A stretch of 64,000 nt of DNA from positions 16,560,501-16,624,500 of the forward strand of contig CAMQGK010000637.1 in the NCBI GenBank assembly GCA_947000775.1, read 5' to 3'. Every line of letters begins with the position of its first letter. Position 1 is the stretch's first letter. Positions 49,801-63,400 of this stretch are shown here, piece by piece. The position numbers and the translations under genes are program-made. The notes below the pieces were generated by a model that saw only the letters and a program-made list of their open reading frames with translations, was not told the origin of the DNA and did not search any database. The DNA comes from Pterois miles. Taxonomy: Eukaryota > Chordata > Actinopteri > Perciformes > Scorpaenidae.

Positions 49801-52800
49801 AGCAGGTCTAGACCGTACTCTGTAATGTAGAGACTCAGCAAGTGATCCCCCATGAGCAGGCAATGTTATGCGACAGTTGCAAGAAAAAACTCCCCTTTAG
49901 TGGGGAGAAACCTTGGGCAGAACGAGGCTCTGGGTGGGTGGTCATCTCCAGTAGGGTTCAGTATTTTGCTTCAAATATAGATTTGCCTCTGCATTTACAA
50001 ACACTTGCTTTGAATTTCACTTTTTTGCCTTGTTTTTCTCCGTTATTTCACTCCGTTGGCCCCTGTTTTCTAAAGTCTTTGTTTAATCTTCCCCAGGTCA
50101 TCAATGGATCTCCTGGCGAATGCTGCCAGTGTGCTTCCCGCTGGCTTTCCATTCTCCTCTGAGCTTAAAAATATAACCAGAGCGCTCGCCGGTGAATCTC
50201 AAGGTAACTTAACGGTTCAGATCTACTGTCTGTCTCTGACTAAGTCTGGACAGTGAGAGGTTTTTTTTGGCCAAGAACAGGTTTATTATGACAAATGTGC
50301 ACTCATTAGTTAAATGGAGACTCCCCAAATGAATGATGCTTTTAGTTTCTCCAAATTAACTTTTCCTCCTCACTCCTCAGTGAATTCCCTCCAACTCATG
50401 CTTAATTGTTGCTCACGCTGATGCTGCAGCCTGTGTTTACATACCTGCTGTGACAATATGCACTGTATGTATAAGTACAGTCTGCCAGCCTGTGCCATTA
50501 AAAAGTCACACAGCATGGAAGAGTGCCACCTCTTTACTCTTGACCTTCATAGCTAATGCGAGACCGCAGGAAGACCATAAAATGTTTTGTTAACGCTGTT
50601 GTTATTGTATACATGATTATAGCGCAGCATAATTCATTGTGGAGATATGAGGAATAAGGCTTCACATCAGCTTAGCTTGAGCTCCCAAAGAGCCCAAGGC
50701 CATATGGCCCTTCTCCAGCAGAAAGCCACTCAGCACCTTTTTAAATCTCATTAGCAAAGTAGAATTCAATCACTTATCCTGTCCGCCCGCGCTAAACGTC
50801 TCCCCTCGCACTCACACAAGTGGACATCTATGACCTCCTTTTAATTGCCGTCTGTGCTTGTGTGATAATGTTTTTAGTGCATAGAGTTACTTTGTAAGCA
50901 GCTTCACTTGTCTGCAAACCTCACTCCTATCCTTCACACACACAGACTGTTGTAATTGCAAGGGCCTCTAGGTGTTGAGCATGCTGAAATTAAACATCAT
51001 CATTGTCTAATTTTGGCCTAATTAAATATTCTGTCATCACATCTCGCTGCCCGAGGTGGTGCCTTTCTTTGGGCTTGTCAGATATGTTTTAATGCACGAC
51101 AGCAGCTAGTACTGCCTGCCCTTCTGGCCCCATCAGTCCCCTCAGAGGGCTGCACTTTAAGCACATCATTTGCTGCTTGCTGGCTGACGACGCTGTCCCG
51201 TAATGGTGCGAGTCGTAATGAAACCCAGTGGGATGTCATGTTATTCTGTCACCTTACAGACCTTATTGCCCTCTTTTCCCGTTCCCATCCCAACTTCCTG
51301 TCTAACTCTAATAACCTCTCTCTTGCCCTCTTTTTCTCCCCTCGTCTGGTTCACTCTCTGCCTTGCTTCACAGAGAACCTGATGCTCTTGCAAGAGACCT
51401 GCCAAAAAGCCGCTGAGCTCTTCCAGATCAACCTGATGGACCCACGATTCGCAAAGCAACTTGGCCACCTGACATCCAAGGTCTCTGCCTTGACTCTGTC
51501 GCTTTCACACATTTAACATTCATTAAAATAGGAAAAACAGTACTTCAGAATGTCTGAAAAATAACTACTGTCATGTGTTTTAATAAGCACCATTATAATA
51601 AGAGGTACTTAGACTTGAGATGATTTTGATAGTGCAGAACTTTTACAATATGACACTAATGTTATCAGAGTTTAGACCCACTCATATATATAGTGTTTGT
51701 GCCTATGATAGAAATGTGCCTGCAGTGTTAGGTTGATTTTGCGGTGTTGTGGTTATGACAGTGTTGTTGAAATCATAATTCACAATTGATTCATTAATAG
51801 CTTGATTGTCCATAGTTAATTGTGCTTAATCGTGAATTAATCGCAGATTTTGTATCTGTCCAAAATATTTCCTTAAAGGGAGATTTGTCAAGTATTTCAT
51901 ACTCTTATCAACATGGGAGTGGACAAATGTTGCTTTATCCAAATGTATGTATACATATTTATCATTAGAAATCAATTAACAACACAAAACAATGACAAAT
52001 ATTGTCAAGAATCCCCCACAGGGCGAACGAATCCTTTAATTTTAGTCCAAATGCTAAACCCATGATCCTTACATTATCCCTAAAATCCAAGAAACATGTC
52101 CTTTGAGGATTTGAGGATTTTTTTTTATTGGAAATCAATTAAGAACAAAAAACAATGCCAAATATTGTCCAGAAAGCCTCACAGATACTGCATTTAGCTT
52201 AAAAAATATGTAAAATAATAACCTCAAACCCAACAGGCAACAACAGTTGTCATTTTGTCAGTGTGCTGATGTGATTATCATAAAGTGGGCATGTCTGTAA
52301 AGGGGAGACTTGTGGGTACCAATAGAACATATTTTCCTTTACATATCTTGAGGTCAGAGGTCAAGAGGCCCCTTTGAAAATGGTCATGACAGTGTTGGCG
52401 AAATTTAGCGCAAATTTGGAGAGTTATTAAGCCTCCTGTGTGTATATTATATATGTATTAAGTAAATAAATAATGTGTGTCCAAACGAATCTTTGTTACA
52501 TATGCTTGAGATCTGATTAGAAACTTGGTGCTTACGTGGCTGATTTATTTGTTTGTAGGTGTGCACCTTGGAGAAAACACAGTCTGTACGTCAGCTGATG
52601 TTGGCCCTCTCCATCGAGCCCGGTCAGCTGTGTCAGACTTTTCTACCCAGCCTGCAATTCTTGACTGAGAGTCTGACGATGAACACGACCGCTCTGACCG
52701 ACGCCGTCTTCCAGGCCTTCATCGGAGACCCGACAACCTACAATGTCCAGTCAAACTGGTACAGCTTTGTCTTCCTTCTCACAGCAATAAGCAGCACTTT

Positions 52801-55800
52801 GTACGGGTAACGCTTTGAGAATATTGAAGTCTGTGAGTTACTCTTGCTGCCATTTGGGGCCAATAGGCAAAGTTTCCTTGTGTTGGTCTAACTGAATTTC
52901 CACTGCCGCCCATTTAGCCTGCAGGATGCCTGCCAGCATTTTATTTGATTGAATTAAAGGCAAAGTTTCCTCTTAAGACATATTTTTGTAATTCTTGGTT
53001 TAAGTGAATTTCTTTCTTTGTGTTTGTGTGTGTTTACAGGTCCTCTGAGTTGACTCGAGGTTTGGGTTTTAACACCAGCAGCTTTAGCCCTTTCAACATT
53101 AATGTCACCTCCCCAGGTGAGACATTTCTCTATACCACAACAGTTGCTGTATTTCACAGTCCTGCACCACTACCATGCTGTTTTATAGTAGACCTACCAG
53201 AGATTTCTGCTTTTTTTCCAAACACCGATTATACTTCTCACTGCTGATTTTGTTGTTTTGTCATCATTTCTTCGCTGGTAATTATGAATAAGGGAAAGGA
53301 TGGACAATATGAGAGAGTAAGAGATTGTACTGAAAATAATACACAGTTTATCTATGAAAAAAGGGAGAAAATATTGATTTTTTTTTTTTTTTTAAAGGAA
53401 GGTTTTGTCCAAAATTCAGATTTAGGGCTGTGGTCACTTTTGTATTAAAAGGACGACGCCTGAGGTGTTATCAGTAACAAAAAGCAGATCACAAACCTTG
53501 TTTCCATAGCAACATGCTGCTGATTTCTGCTCACCTGTTGCTCATGTTGTTTCTGATGCCACCGCTTTGCTTGTTACTGTGTTATCCAACAATAAGAACT
53601 CACTACAGTGGCCAGTTTCTCCTCTTTAACTTTATGATTAGCTGGCTGAGAAAACCGTTAATGTCATTCACAACAGTCCTCAGTGCCAAAACAGCAGCCA
53701 AGTGTTGCTCTTTTCAAAGAGCATTGTATTTTTTATAAAACAGGTATTGATTCTTTAATACTAAGCTTTCTATCAAACCCTCCCCAGAGCATCCATTACT
53801 CAACAAAGGACAGGCTGGTAGAAATAGCCAAGTATGCATAGCACCTGTGCACACCCTGGTGGTGGTAGAGGATCCACCTTTTTTCAAAATACAAAGAGGG
53901 ATGGAATGCAGCGAATATAGAAAATAGAGAAGAAAAAAAAAAACACAAAGCACCTAATAACATAATATTCGTCACATAGTAAATGGGGCTATGAAAAGGA
54001 TCAGGCTTGAACCATCACAGATCAGAGATCCCCAGATCTATTAAAAAAAAACAAACATCTCAGAAGAGGATCTTTTGGACTCTTATTTATATTTCCAGCA
54101 CCTTCGCTAAGATGTGGGCATGTGAAGCGGTTGTTTATCCTGCATATAAAACAGGTATTGGCAATTGGCAGTGAAAAAAGAAAGCTCCATCTGAACACAC
54201 AAATTGCACAATTTTGGTCTTAGGATGACCATCTTTACCTGATCGGGATTGCAGCTACTAAAATACTGCAGACGCTTTTTTGACAGTATCCTGATGGTAA
54301 GAGTCATAGCATGATCAGACAAACCAGTTAGTCGTTTCATGTTTTTGTTATCCAATCTGGTTTATTGGCCGCTGTTCCACCTATTTTATACCAGGGAATA
54401 CAATCAAGATACAGTGCTACATTAGGGGATAATTCAAGACATCTACTGAACAATTCAGTGAAAAATGCAACTGAAAGCAAAAGCAAATCTGTTGTTGCAG
54501 AATTTCTGGCATTATAGAAGTGAAACTAGATATACTACTTCTATATAGAGAAAGAAAAACAATACACTGCATCACTGTCATAATGTAAAATAGGCTTTTC
54601 AACTTGTACATATCATCCTATTTCCCAGGAGCGGTGACGGTCGGCGAGATGCTGAGGAATAAAACAGCCTTCGTTGTGGATGTTCAGCAACACATGAATT
54701 TTGATCCGACTGCTCTGCGCCTTCTGATGGAAACCACACTACCAAACAACAACTTAGAGGTGAGCCAGGGACATCCTTAGTGTGGAGCCACATAGTGTGG
54801 TGCAAGGTCCTTATTGTATTGCCTTGAAGAGACTTACTTCTATGCCCTCAAATCATGTGTCCCTTTATTAACAATTTATTGTTTTTTTCTTTAGGCCTCT
54901 GTAGCCTATATAATATGTATAGCCTATATACTTTGCCTAAGGCTGGTGCTACGTGGCACAGCTTACAGTAGATGTAACTTCACTGTCATTGGAGGATAAT
55001 CCTGTAACATTCAGTTATGTCAAGTTCATAAAGCTAGCTTGTTAGTTTAATACTGTTTCAATCAGGCAAAATAAATAAGTGAAAATAAACCTTTACAGTA
55101 CAATGGACGCTGAATTGCAAAACCTAATCAAATTCAATCAGTGGCTGGCCACTGTCCATTTCTCCAGAGTAGACATGACTTTGTTCACATGATGTGTTTT
55201 TTGCGCCCGCCAATCCATTGTTGTCAATGTAGACGTGTGGCAGGCGTGCTCAAACATGAATGACCCCATTGAGGACGGAAAGCATTCCCAAATGTCTGTT
55301 TTTTTAATGATGCGACAACTGCTCCCCAAGATGCAAATGGCCATGTGCCGAGGAACAACCAATCACATCTTTCTTTCCTAAATTTTAGTCTACAGTAAAT
55401 ATATGGAGGAGAAGTTAATCATTTTAGTGCAGGACTACTCAGACCTTTTTTTTTCTGTCCCACGGACTGTTACTTGCTTCACCCTTTCCGTCCAGACGTC
55501 ACAACATCCCGTAGAAAGGTCAACCTAACTGAGAGACAAATCGAGCAGCAAAGATACTGTGAGGGACTGACGTTGCTGCAAAGCCATTTATCTTTGTTTT
55601 GACTTTGTTTAGATTAGTCAGTCAGGCTTTTACTGCTAAATTACTGCAGCTTCATCTTCATCATCATTGTGACCGCAGCACACAGGATTTGGTTGCTTAG
55701 TAACGGCAGGCCGACAGTAGTGCAACTTCTGATGCACCTTGGCTAAAAGGACGAAAGCGGCATTTTCCATGCATTTTTAGACGTGGCATGTGAAAAGCTG

Positions 55801-58420
55801 TTCTCTTAAAGTTTTTGCTAGAACACCGCAGATTATATTGCAAATACTGTTAATTTTTCAACTGGTGGTACCTGTCTGCACATTACACATGTAAAATAGG
55901 TAAAAACACTAGATGTGGTTATATAGTAGCTGAACTATGTGACTCATACACATCCTTTGAATTGCTACAAACACATTTCCATAAATGCCAACTTGAAAAC
56001 AGTCTGGATGACACTACAACACCAGTGTGCGTCTGTTAGTACCTGGTGAAATGTAAGGAAATAAAGTAGTTTTATCAACTTTTTTCCCACTTTAGGCCAT
56101 TATTCTCCGAGGGTGTTACAAATAAACGACACAAAAATGCAAAATACTCACCTGTGAATATTATATGTCTATGAGCTTTTAATTGTGAAAGGTGAAAACC
56201 GAAGGAGTGGATCTGGACTCAGCTGCCTTTGCCATGGTTGAAAGGAGTAATAAAATTTGCCATCCTGATTCAGACTACGGAGCCTCCATGTTGTCGTCTC
56301 ATAATTGTAGGCGCAGCCAGATCTACACAACCTGATTGGTTTATGCCTTTATTTGTGGTGTGAAAGCTCAGAAAACTGACTTTGTTCTGTGAGAAAGGAT
56401 TCATGAATAAAACAACAATTAGAAAAGATATATTGACATGAGAATTAATTGCAAGAAAAAAACGCAGCCAGCCTTTTATTGTATACGAAAGTTCAGACGT
56501 CTGCAAAACATGAAAACATTAATTCATTACAATACATCTGTAAAAATGACTGCCACAAAAATGTTTGCTTGAGCCAGTTGAAGGCACGCCGCCATGGTAC
56601 TCATACACGTGTGCGATTGATCAGGATGGTACCACCTCAGTCTCACTTTGAGCCAGGAAAAACCTGCACTTGTCTTTTCAGTGTTATACTATTGCCATTG
56701 TCTCTATGTATGCTTGATTACACACCATTCTTGCCAAGCATTCAGAGCAGCAGCAGGATTGACTTGTCCCCTAACATACTACGTGAATAGAGGAGAACTC
56801 AAACCTGCCAGTTCCAAAATGCCACACTAGCACAGATATTTGCAATATAAAGCCTCAGGTGAACAGTTTGAAAGCAGGTAGCTGGTATCAGTTGATGTAA
56901 ATGCACTATTAGGGAATGGATTATATGTATTCCTTTGCCAAGTAGGCTTATGTTTCCATACTCTCTTAATGCTTTCAAACAGATCCTGTCCTGGTTGGTC
57001 AACCTACGGCATTGCAACTCCACAGTGGCCTTGAATATGAAAGCGACAGATGCGATCATCTTAAAGACCTTTTGCTCCTTGTCTGCTGAACAGTGGTACA
57101 GCTTCTCGCTGCTGATGATTCAGCATCTCAACATGGAGAAACTCATCTACAGAGTAAGGCTGAATTCAGATTGAGTCTTTTGTCAAAAGAAAAATAACAT
57201 GGTATGCTTTCATCAAGAGGGATTCCTTTTTCTTTATTTGTAAAAATACCAGAAAATAGGAGAATGTGGTGGATGCACATTATGCTGTGATGGCTGAATG
57301 ACCAAAGGAATAGTTTCTGTTCGGCAGCTGCAAAACATGTCTGATGCTGCATTGTGTTTTTTTTGACGAACATGTAAGAAAGAGAGAAATGCTTTTGTAC
57401 AAGAGTATGGTTGTTCTTTCAACAAAGCTCATTTAAAAAGAAAAGCATTTCATATCTGAAGTTTTTTTCATTTGATCTAAGAAAACTGTCCATCCCCAAA
57501 AACTAATCTAGTTGCCTTGATACGGTAATTTTAAAAGTGTACCAGCAGGTTTCTGTAATGGGCCTGTTTCATCTTTGAAATGCAACGTGTACAGTTATTT
57601 TGATCCTGGGTTTATTTCATATTTTTGACAGGCCTTGTCAAAAATATTCAAATGCGCTTGGAAACTATTTGGAAAAGGGCAGGCACTTTCAAAAAAAAAA
57701 AAAAAAAAAAAAAAAACTTGGCATGTGACTGGATGAACCATCTGTCAGTCAAACTCTTGCCAAAGCCAGTTGGGAGAAGAGTGGAAACATCTTTTCCATA
57801 GAGAAAATCCTTCAGTGCCATTCTTTGTTCTTCTTTTAAAGCTAAAATACTCTCCTGGTATAACTGATGCTGTTGCAGCAGTTACACAAACCTCCTCAGG
57901 AGCAGCCATGTTGTGTCACACACACTTAAACCACACCTGTAGCTGCCTGTGGCTCCTCACAGGACTTTGGTTTGTACACAAATTGATGTCCATCCTGAAA
58001 CTCTTTGGTCATACCCAGGATATATATTGGATCCCAAACACAGCCAGATACAGCCATTTCATACAGGATCTACTGACGCGCATTTACCACACAGAGGTTC
58101 ATATGAGACAGTATAAAACATGTTGTAATAACATCCATATTTTTAATTTCCATTGCAGTAAAGACAAGGCCTCCAAAAAAACAAAAAAAACAGGAGCTGC
58201 AGTACCCCATTTCAAGAAATCAATCAGAGGATAGTGAGGCTAACTTGACTGATTTATTCAGTGATGCATATAAGATTAAAGACAACATCTTGTATCACAA
58301 ATACTGTATGTAATAGATTACAAACAGTAAGGGTCAAACTGAAATGAGAGGGAATCAGGCCTGGAGATACTGCTGCACTTTGAGTTGTAATGTTGTATGA
58401 AAGGTGCTAAACAAATAAAG

Positions 58421-58466
<46 letters not shown>

Positions 58467-60343
58467 CTGAAAATGGAACGATATTTGGTAGTAACCCTAA
58501 CCCTTGTTCTTTTATCCATTTTTTTTTTTCTTTAACGCTGATCCCTGTCTTTCAGGTGGTTTTGCCTGAGGAACTGCAGGACCTGGTGGGAGTTATGCTC
58601 CAGGTGGCTGAAGTTTTAACCAACATGATGAACACCATTCTCCCTGCCGTTAATCAGCTTCAAACCTTCATGCGCTCCATCCAAGACCTCAACCTGGTGT
58701 CCAACACTGAATTTAGACAAGTATGTAGTCTTTGCTACTGTACAGTGGTTTACTCACAATCCATTCATGTGTGTCTAATGAATGCAGTGCTCTAAAATAT
58801 CTCAGTGACCATACTGCGTGCACAAAACTGGTGCAGGCAGTCAAATTTTTTGTTGGAGCTTGTTTTAACTGGCTTTTGAGGGCCTCCAGTTTTTATTCCC
58901 TCTTGCATGACAAATATTCAATTTTGAATACATAAAAATCAATAGGTATTATAAGTATCAATCTCTGTTTTCCCCCAGGTGGTGCGAGGACAGAGGTCCA
59001 AGCTCTCTAGCCAAGCTACATTTGTCACCCTCTCTCGAGCGCTGTGCAGTAAAGGTATCCTGGCTCTGCTGGGAATCTCCAAACTTCCCGCTGCGCCGGA
59101 GTCAAACTCCTTCTCCGACCACCACCAGAGGGAGGAGATGATCAAGAGGTTCAAGATTCCACAAGATGCCAGTATGTTCGGAGCTTTTGCAAACTGAATT
59201 TTATCGTTAGTGCAGTCACCATTCTTCACTGCATAATCAGTCATGGTATTCAGTGTTTTTCAGGGGGTTCCTTTGCTATCAAAGGGATTCACAGTTAGTA
59301 TTATCATGTTACAAGATAGACACAATCAAAAATAAGTAACAGTGCTGTATGCATATCAGGGGGATGAAAAGAGACATTTTCTAGTGCTCTGAGCCTAAAT
59401 CGCAAAACTGGCAGTAAGAGAATAGACTACACCACCCCCTATTTGCCCTATATTGAATTTGGATATGGGTGGATGCATCTCTGCTTGCAGAAAGTGAAAC
59501 TTCAAAACTCAAAAGTGACAGAAATTCTAGCTAGTAGTCACCACTTTCATTCCCACAAGACTTCAGGAAGATGTTTCGTTTGCTCACTGCATAATTCATA
59601 AAGGAATAAGGATTAAAGGACAGGAGTGGTGATATTTGATTTTTCTTATCATCGGCAAATTACATTAAAAATAAAACTAACACATCAATTAATCCTACTC
59701 TCCAGTAACTACATATTTGTGGCCATGTTTATGCTCTTTACGTGTCACCAGACTTTTCTACAAGCTGCTGTCTTGACAGCTGTGAGTAGTAACAATAGCC
59801 ATATTCATTGTGTTCATGCAACCAGAAATGGCATGAGAGGGTGGAGCTATGTACAACCAAAGAACCTAAGATATTTTTAGGCGATGAAAAGGTTACAATT
59901 AAGTTTCATGAGCTGAAAACACACTGTGAAAGGCTTAGAGTTGTAAGAGGAAAACACGGACCAATCCCAGACCGGACAGCGCCGTGGTAGCGACCTGTCA
60001 ATCACAAGGTAGCCACGCCCTAAAGCGCACCCTGATTTATGGTCTATTTGACTCTAAATGGGACCATAATTTACTAAATGAACATCATGCTGTAGTGAAA
60101 CTAGTGACTGAGACCATAAACTCATATTTACAGTGTTTACTGAGGTAATAAATCAAGTGAGAAGTAGCCTCATTTTCTCATAGACTTCTGTACAATCAGA
60201 CTTCTTATTACAACCAAAAGATTCGCCCCCTGCTGGCTGTTAGAAAGAATGCAAGTTTAGCAACTTTAGTATTGGCTATTGGTTGCCACCTGGTTTACGT
60301 TCATAAGGTTAATTTTGGGCTGCTTTCATTGGAAAAGAGTTGG

Positions 60344-60426
<83 letters not shown>

Positions 60427-63400
60427 TTTTTATTTTATTTTTTTTCAAAAATCCAGCCCTCTCTTAATGGTTTCTCCAGTGTTGCCAGCCCCACATTTAA
60501 GAGACTGATTTATTCATGAGATCTGTTCACAAGGAGAAAAATATCAAATAACACCAGGTTTATGTATCCTCAAACTGTCTAAATAAAACATGTCACCCTT
60601 GTGAATGCTGTATGTCTAATGGCTCTACTCTCTTATCTCACTGTGTAGCTCCCTTCTGTATGAACATGTACCTGGACATGGTCAACACCACAGGAGGAGC
60701 CATTGCCTGGGCCTTCCTCAAACCAATGCTGATGGGTCATATTCTGTATACCCCTAACACACCCACCACCAGGGCCATAATGGTCAAGGTATACTGCGCA
60801 TACTAACACGTCTCAACCAGCTTGTCTCGGGGCTAGCACCTTCATGAGCTTTATAAACTTTAGGTTCTAAGTCATCTGAAATCCCTCATCTGACTTTGTC
60901 ACACTTTTACAGAAGTCCTTGTCACATCTGTTTCTACCTCTTCTAAGTGATAATTACCTGTGTAGCCTTCATGCAGCCCTGACTGGCATGTCGTAAACAA
61001 GAAATACAGGGTTGCGGGGAGGATACACAAATCTGTATGCACCACCATCTTCCACTAACTCTATTTTGAGCCAGTTTGACTTTGCTTTTAGTATACTGCC
61101 TTTACAGACTGAATCAGCCACAGACAGCAAACACAGCAGGTTATGAAATCTCGCTGATACCCAACATTTCACATGTTCTCGACCTTGTCCTCTCCTTGTC
61201 CAGGCCAATGCCACCTTGACAGAGTTTGGAAACCTGAGGAAATACTCAGAGGACTGGATTGAGTCCTCCAACTACATCATAAAGTCTGCCGAAATACTCG
61301 GGCACACTTTGCCAATGCTGCAGGTTTGAAAACTCAGAACAGTCTCCTGTATATGTAATTATTCTAGCTGGCTCACTGTCGCCTCACTGAAATCCTGGAG
61401 ATAAACTTTGCAGTGGTCTGCCACAAGTTTCAGCAGCCGAATATTGATGTTGTGCATCATCTCTTCCACTCTCTCTCCCCTCCTGCCAGAATTCCCTCGG
61501 CAATTCCTTTGTTGTGAATTTCATTGAGATGCAGACAGACATCAGTGTCGGCAGAATGAAGGAGACGCTCAGCAACTTCTGTGAGTGAGCATTTGAAGGT
61601 CTTACTTTTGTAAGCTGCAGATTCCAGGCTTACCTTTATATTCCTCTCTCACTTATTGCCTGTAAAATATCCATGCTATCAGAAAATAGGACAGCTTCTT
61701 AGGTTTACAGGAAGCGTTGCACTCATTGCACATGCATTTCTTAGGGCGTCTCTCCTTGATGTGATTATGCACGTCAGTCATTTTTCCCACAAGGTTTGAC
61801 TTTGACATACAGGTATTTAATTAGAGTACCTTGTAATGTCAGACCATATTTCCATCTTAATTAACGTAAACATAACAGGGCATGACTCTAAGGAGACACG
61901 GCAAATGTCATTATTTGAATTTGGATTTAGAGCATTCAAATCTAAAGCTGCACTCAGACTTGTTTTTACCCTGTATGTAATTTTTTTTTTTTTTTTTCTG
62001 AAGCTAACATGACCCTGTTGCTGGAGAACAACAAACACATAATGAAACAGATCACCACCTTGTCCACCTTGATGGTGAACATCTCCTCCTGCATCAAGTT
62101 TGACCGTTACCGTGGCTACGACTCTGCTGACGAGCTCAACACCGTAGCTCAGGACCTTGCCAAAAACCGTGATCTCTATGCAAGTGAGTAATTATTGGTT
62201 ATAGTGGATGAGCTTTGTGTGAAAAGTCCTCCAGCTTTATTAGGAGGGTGATTCATGCATCTACAACCTGCAATGAATTTGTTTAATCTTTTCCCTTATA
62301 TTATACTTTTTATGTGTTAGAGTATGTGGGTAAGATAACACCAAAGTTTCATGAGTGTATGCCCAGCCTTTGACCAGGGCAAAGCATCCACCTCATCAAA
62401 AAAATACTTTAAAGTATGTATTTTTAATCTACAGTGCTTGACCCCTGACTCCCACTAGGGGTTGGCAAAGCTTTTCAGGGGCTTGCAAGGTCTTCTTGAA
62501 TTTGTCTTGAAGACAACATTTTGTAAAAATACCCTGTTAGCCTATATTTCAGCATTACATTCATTTCTGTGAAGAAATCTAAATTAAATTGTTATTTTTA
62601 AAGTTTTAATTTTTGAAGTTATAAACAGGATAAGGGCATGGCGAACACCTGAACAGAAGTTATCTTAGCAGAGCCTTCCCTCTCTGCTGAACAGCCTCGT
62701 CCTGCATTAGAAAAGCAAGCAGTTAAAAGAACCAAAGAGCTGATAGAGCAATGGCCAAGTGTCAGGGAGAAGAAAACACTGAATTTATCAAAAAAGAAGC
62801 CTAATAAGTATGTGTGATCGTTAAAAAAATTGAAAAATATAATACAGACAGAGAATTGTATGAAAAGTTTCTGATGCAGTATTTACAGGAAATAAGCTGC
62901 TCAAAATTCATCCAAATTGCTTGTTTTACACAAACCTCCTGCAGTTACCTTTCAGTTCACGATTTGGGTTAATTGTTCAGACTATCATTTGTTATGTACT
63001 GTTATTGTTATGCATTGAATAAAATATGAAATACCCATAAAAAATTAGTCAGGGGTTGTCGTTAACTCAGTGATGGGAGAAAAAGGGGTGTTGATGAGTT
63101 GAGTTGAGGCTGCTTGCAGGATCTGTCTCTGCAACAAAATTATCTAGGACAAGGAATATAAGAGCCAGTCTGGTCTTTGAATTTTGTCCTTAACTATAAA
63201 TTGTATGCAGTGAAATGGTGCAATCTGTCTTTAAGGTGTCATCTTCAAGCTCCCCAAAGACGAGGGCTCAGCCAGGAAGCGTCAGGCCAGGTCCTCTTCC
63301 TCTACATCCTCCCTGCCTCCCAAAGTCAGCTACACTATCCGCATGCACATGGACAACGTCATGCGAACCGACAGAGTCCGGAACCCCTATTATGTGAGGG

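Noticed and set aside
57770..58234. 154-codon ORF in intron 39
   Set aside because: Lies within an intron, follows a poly(A) run, and shows no family motif.
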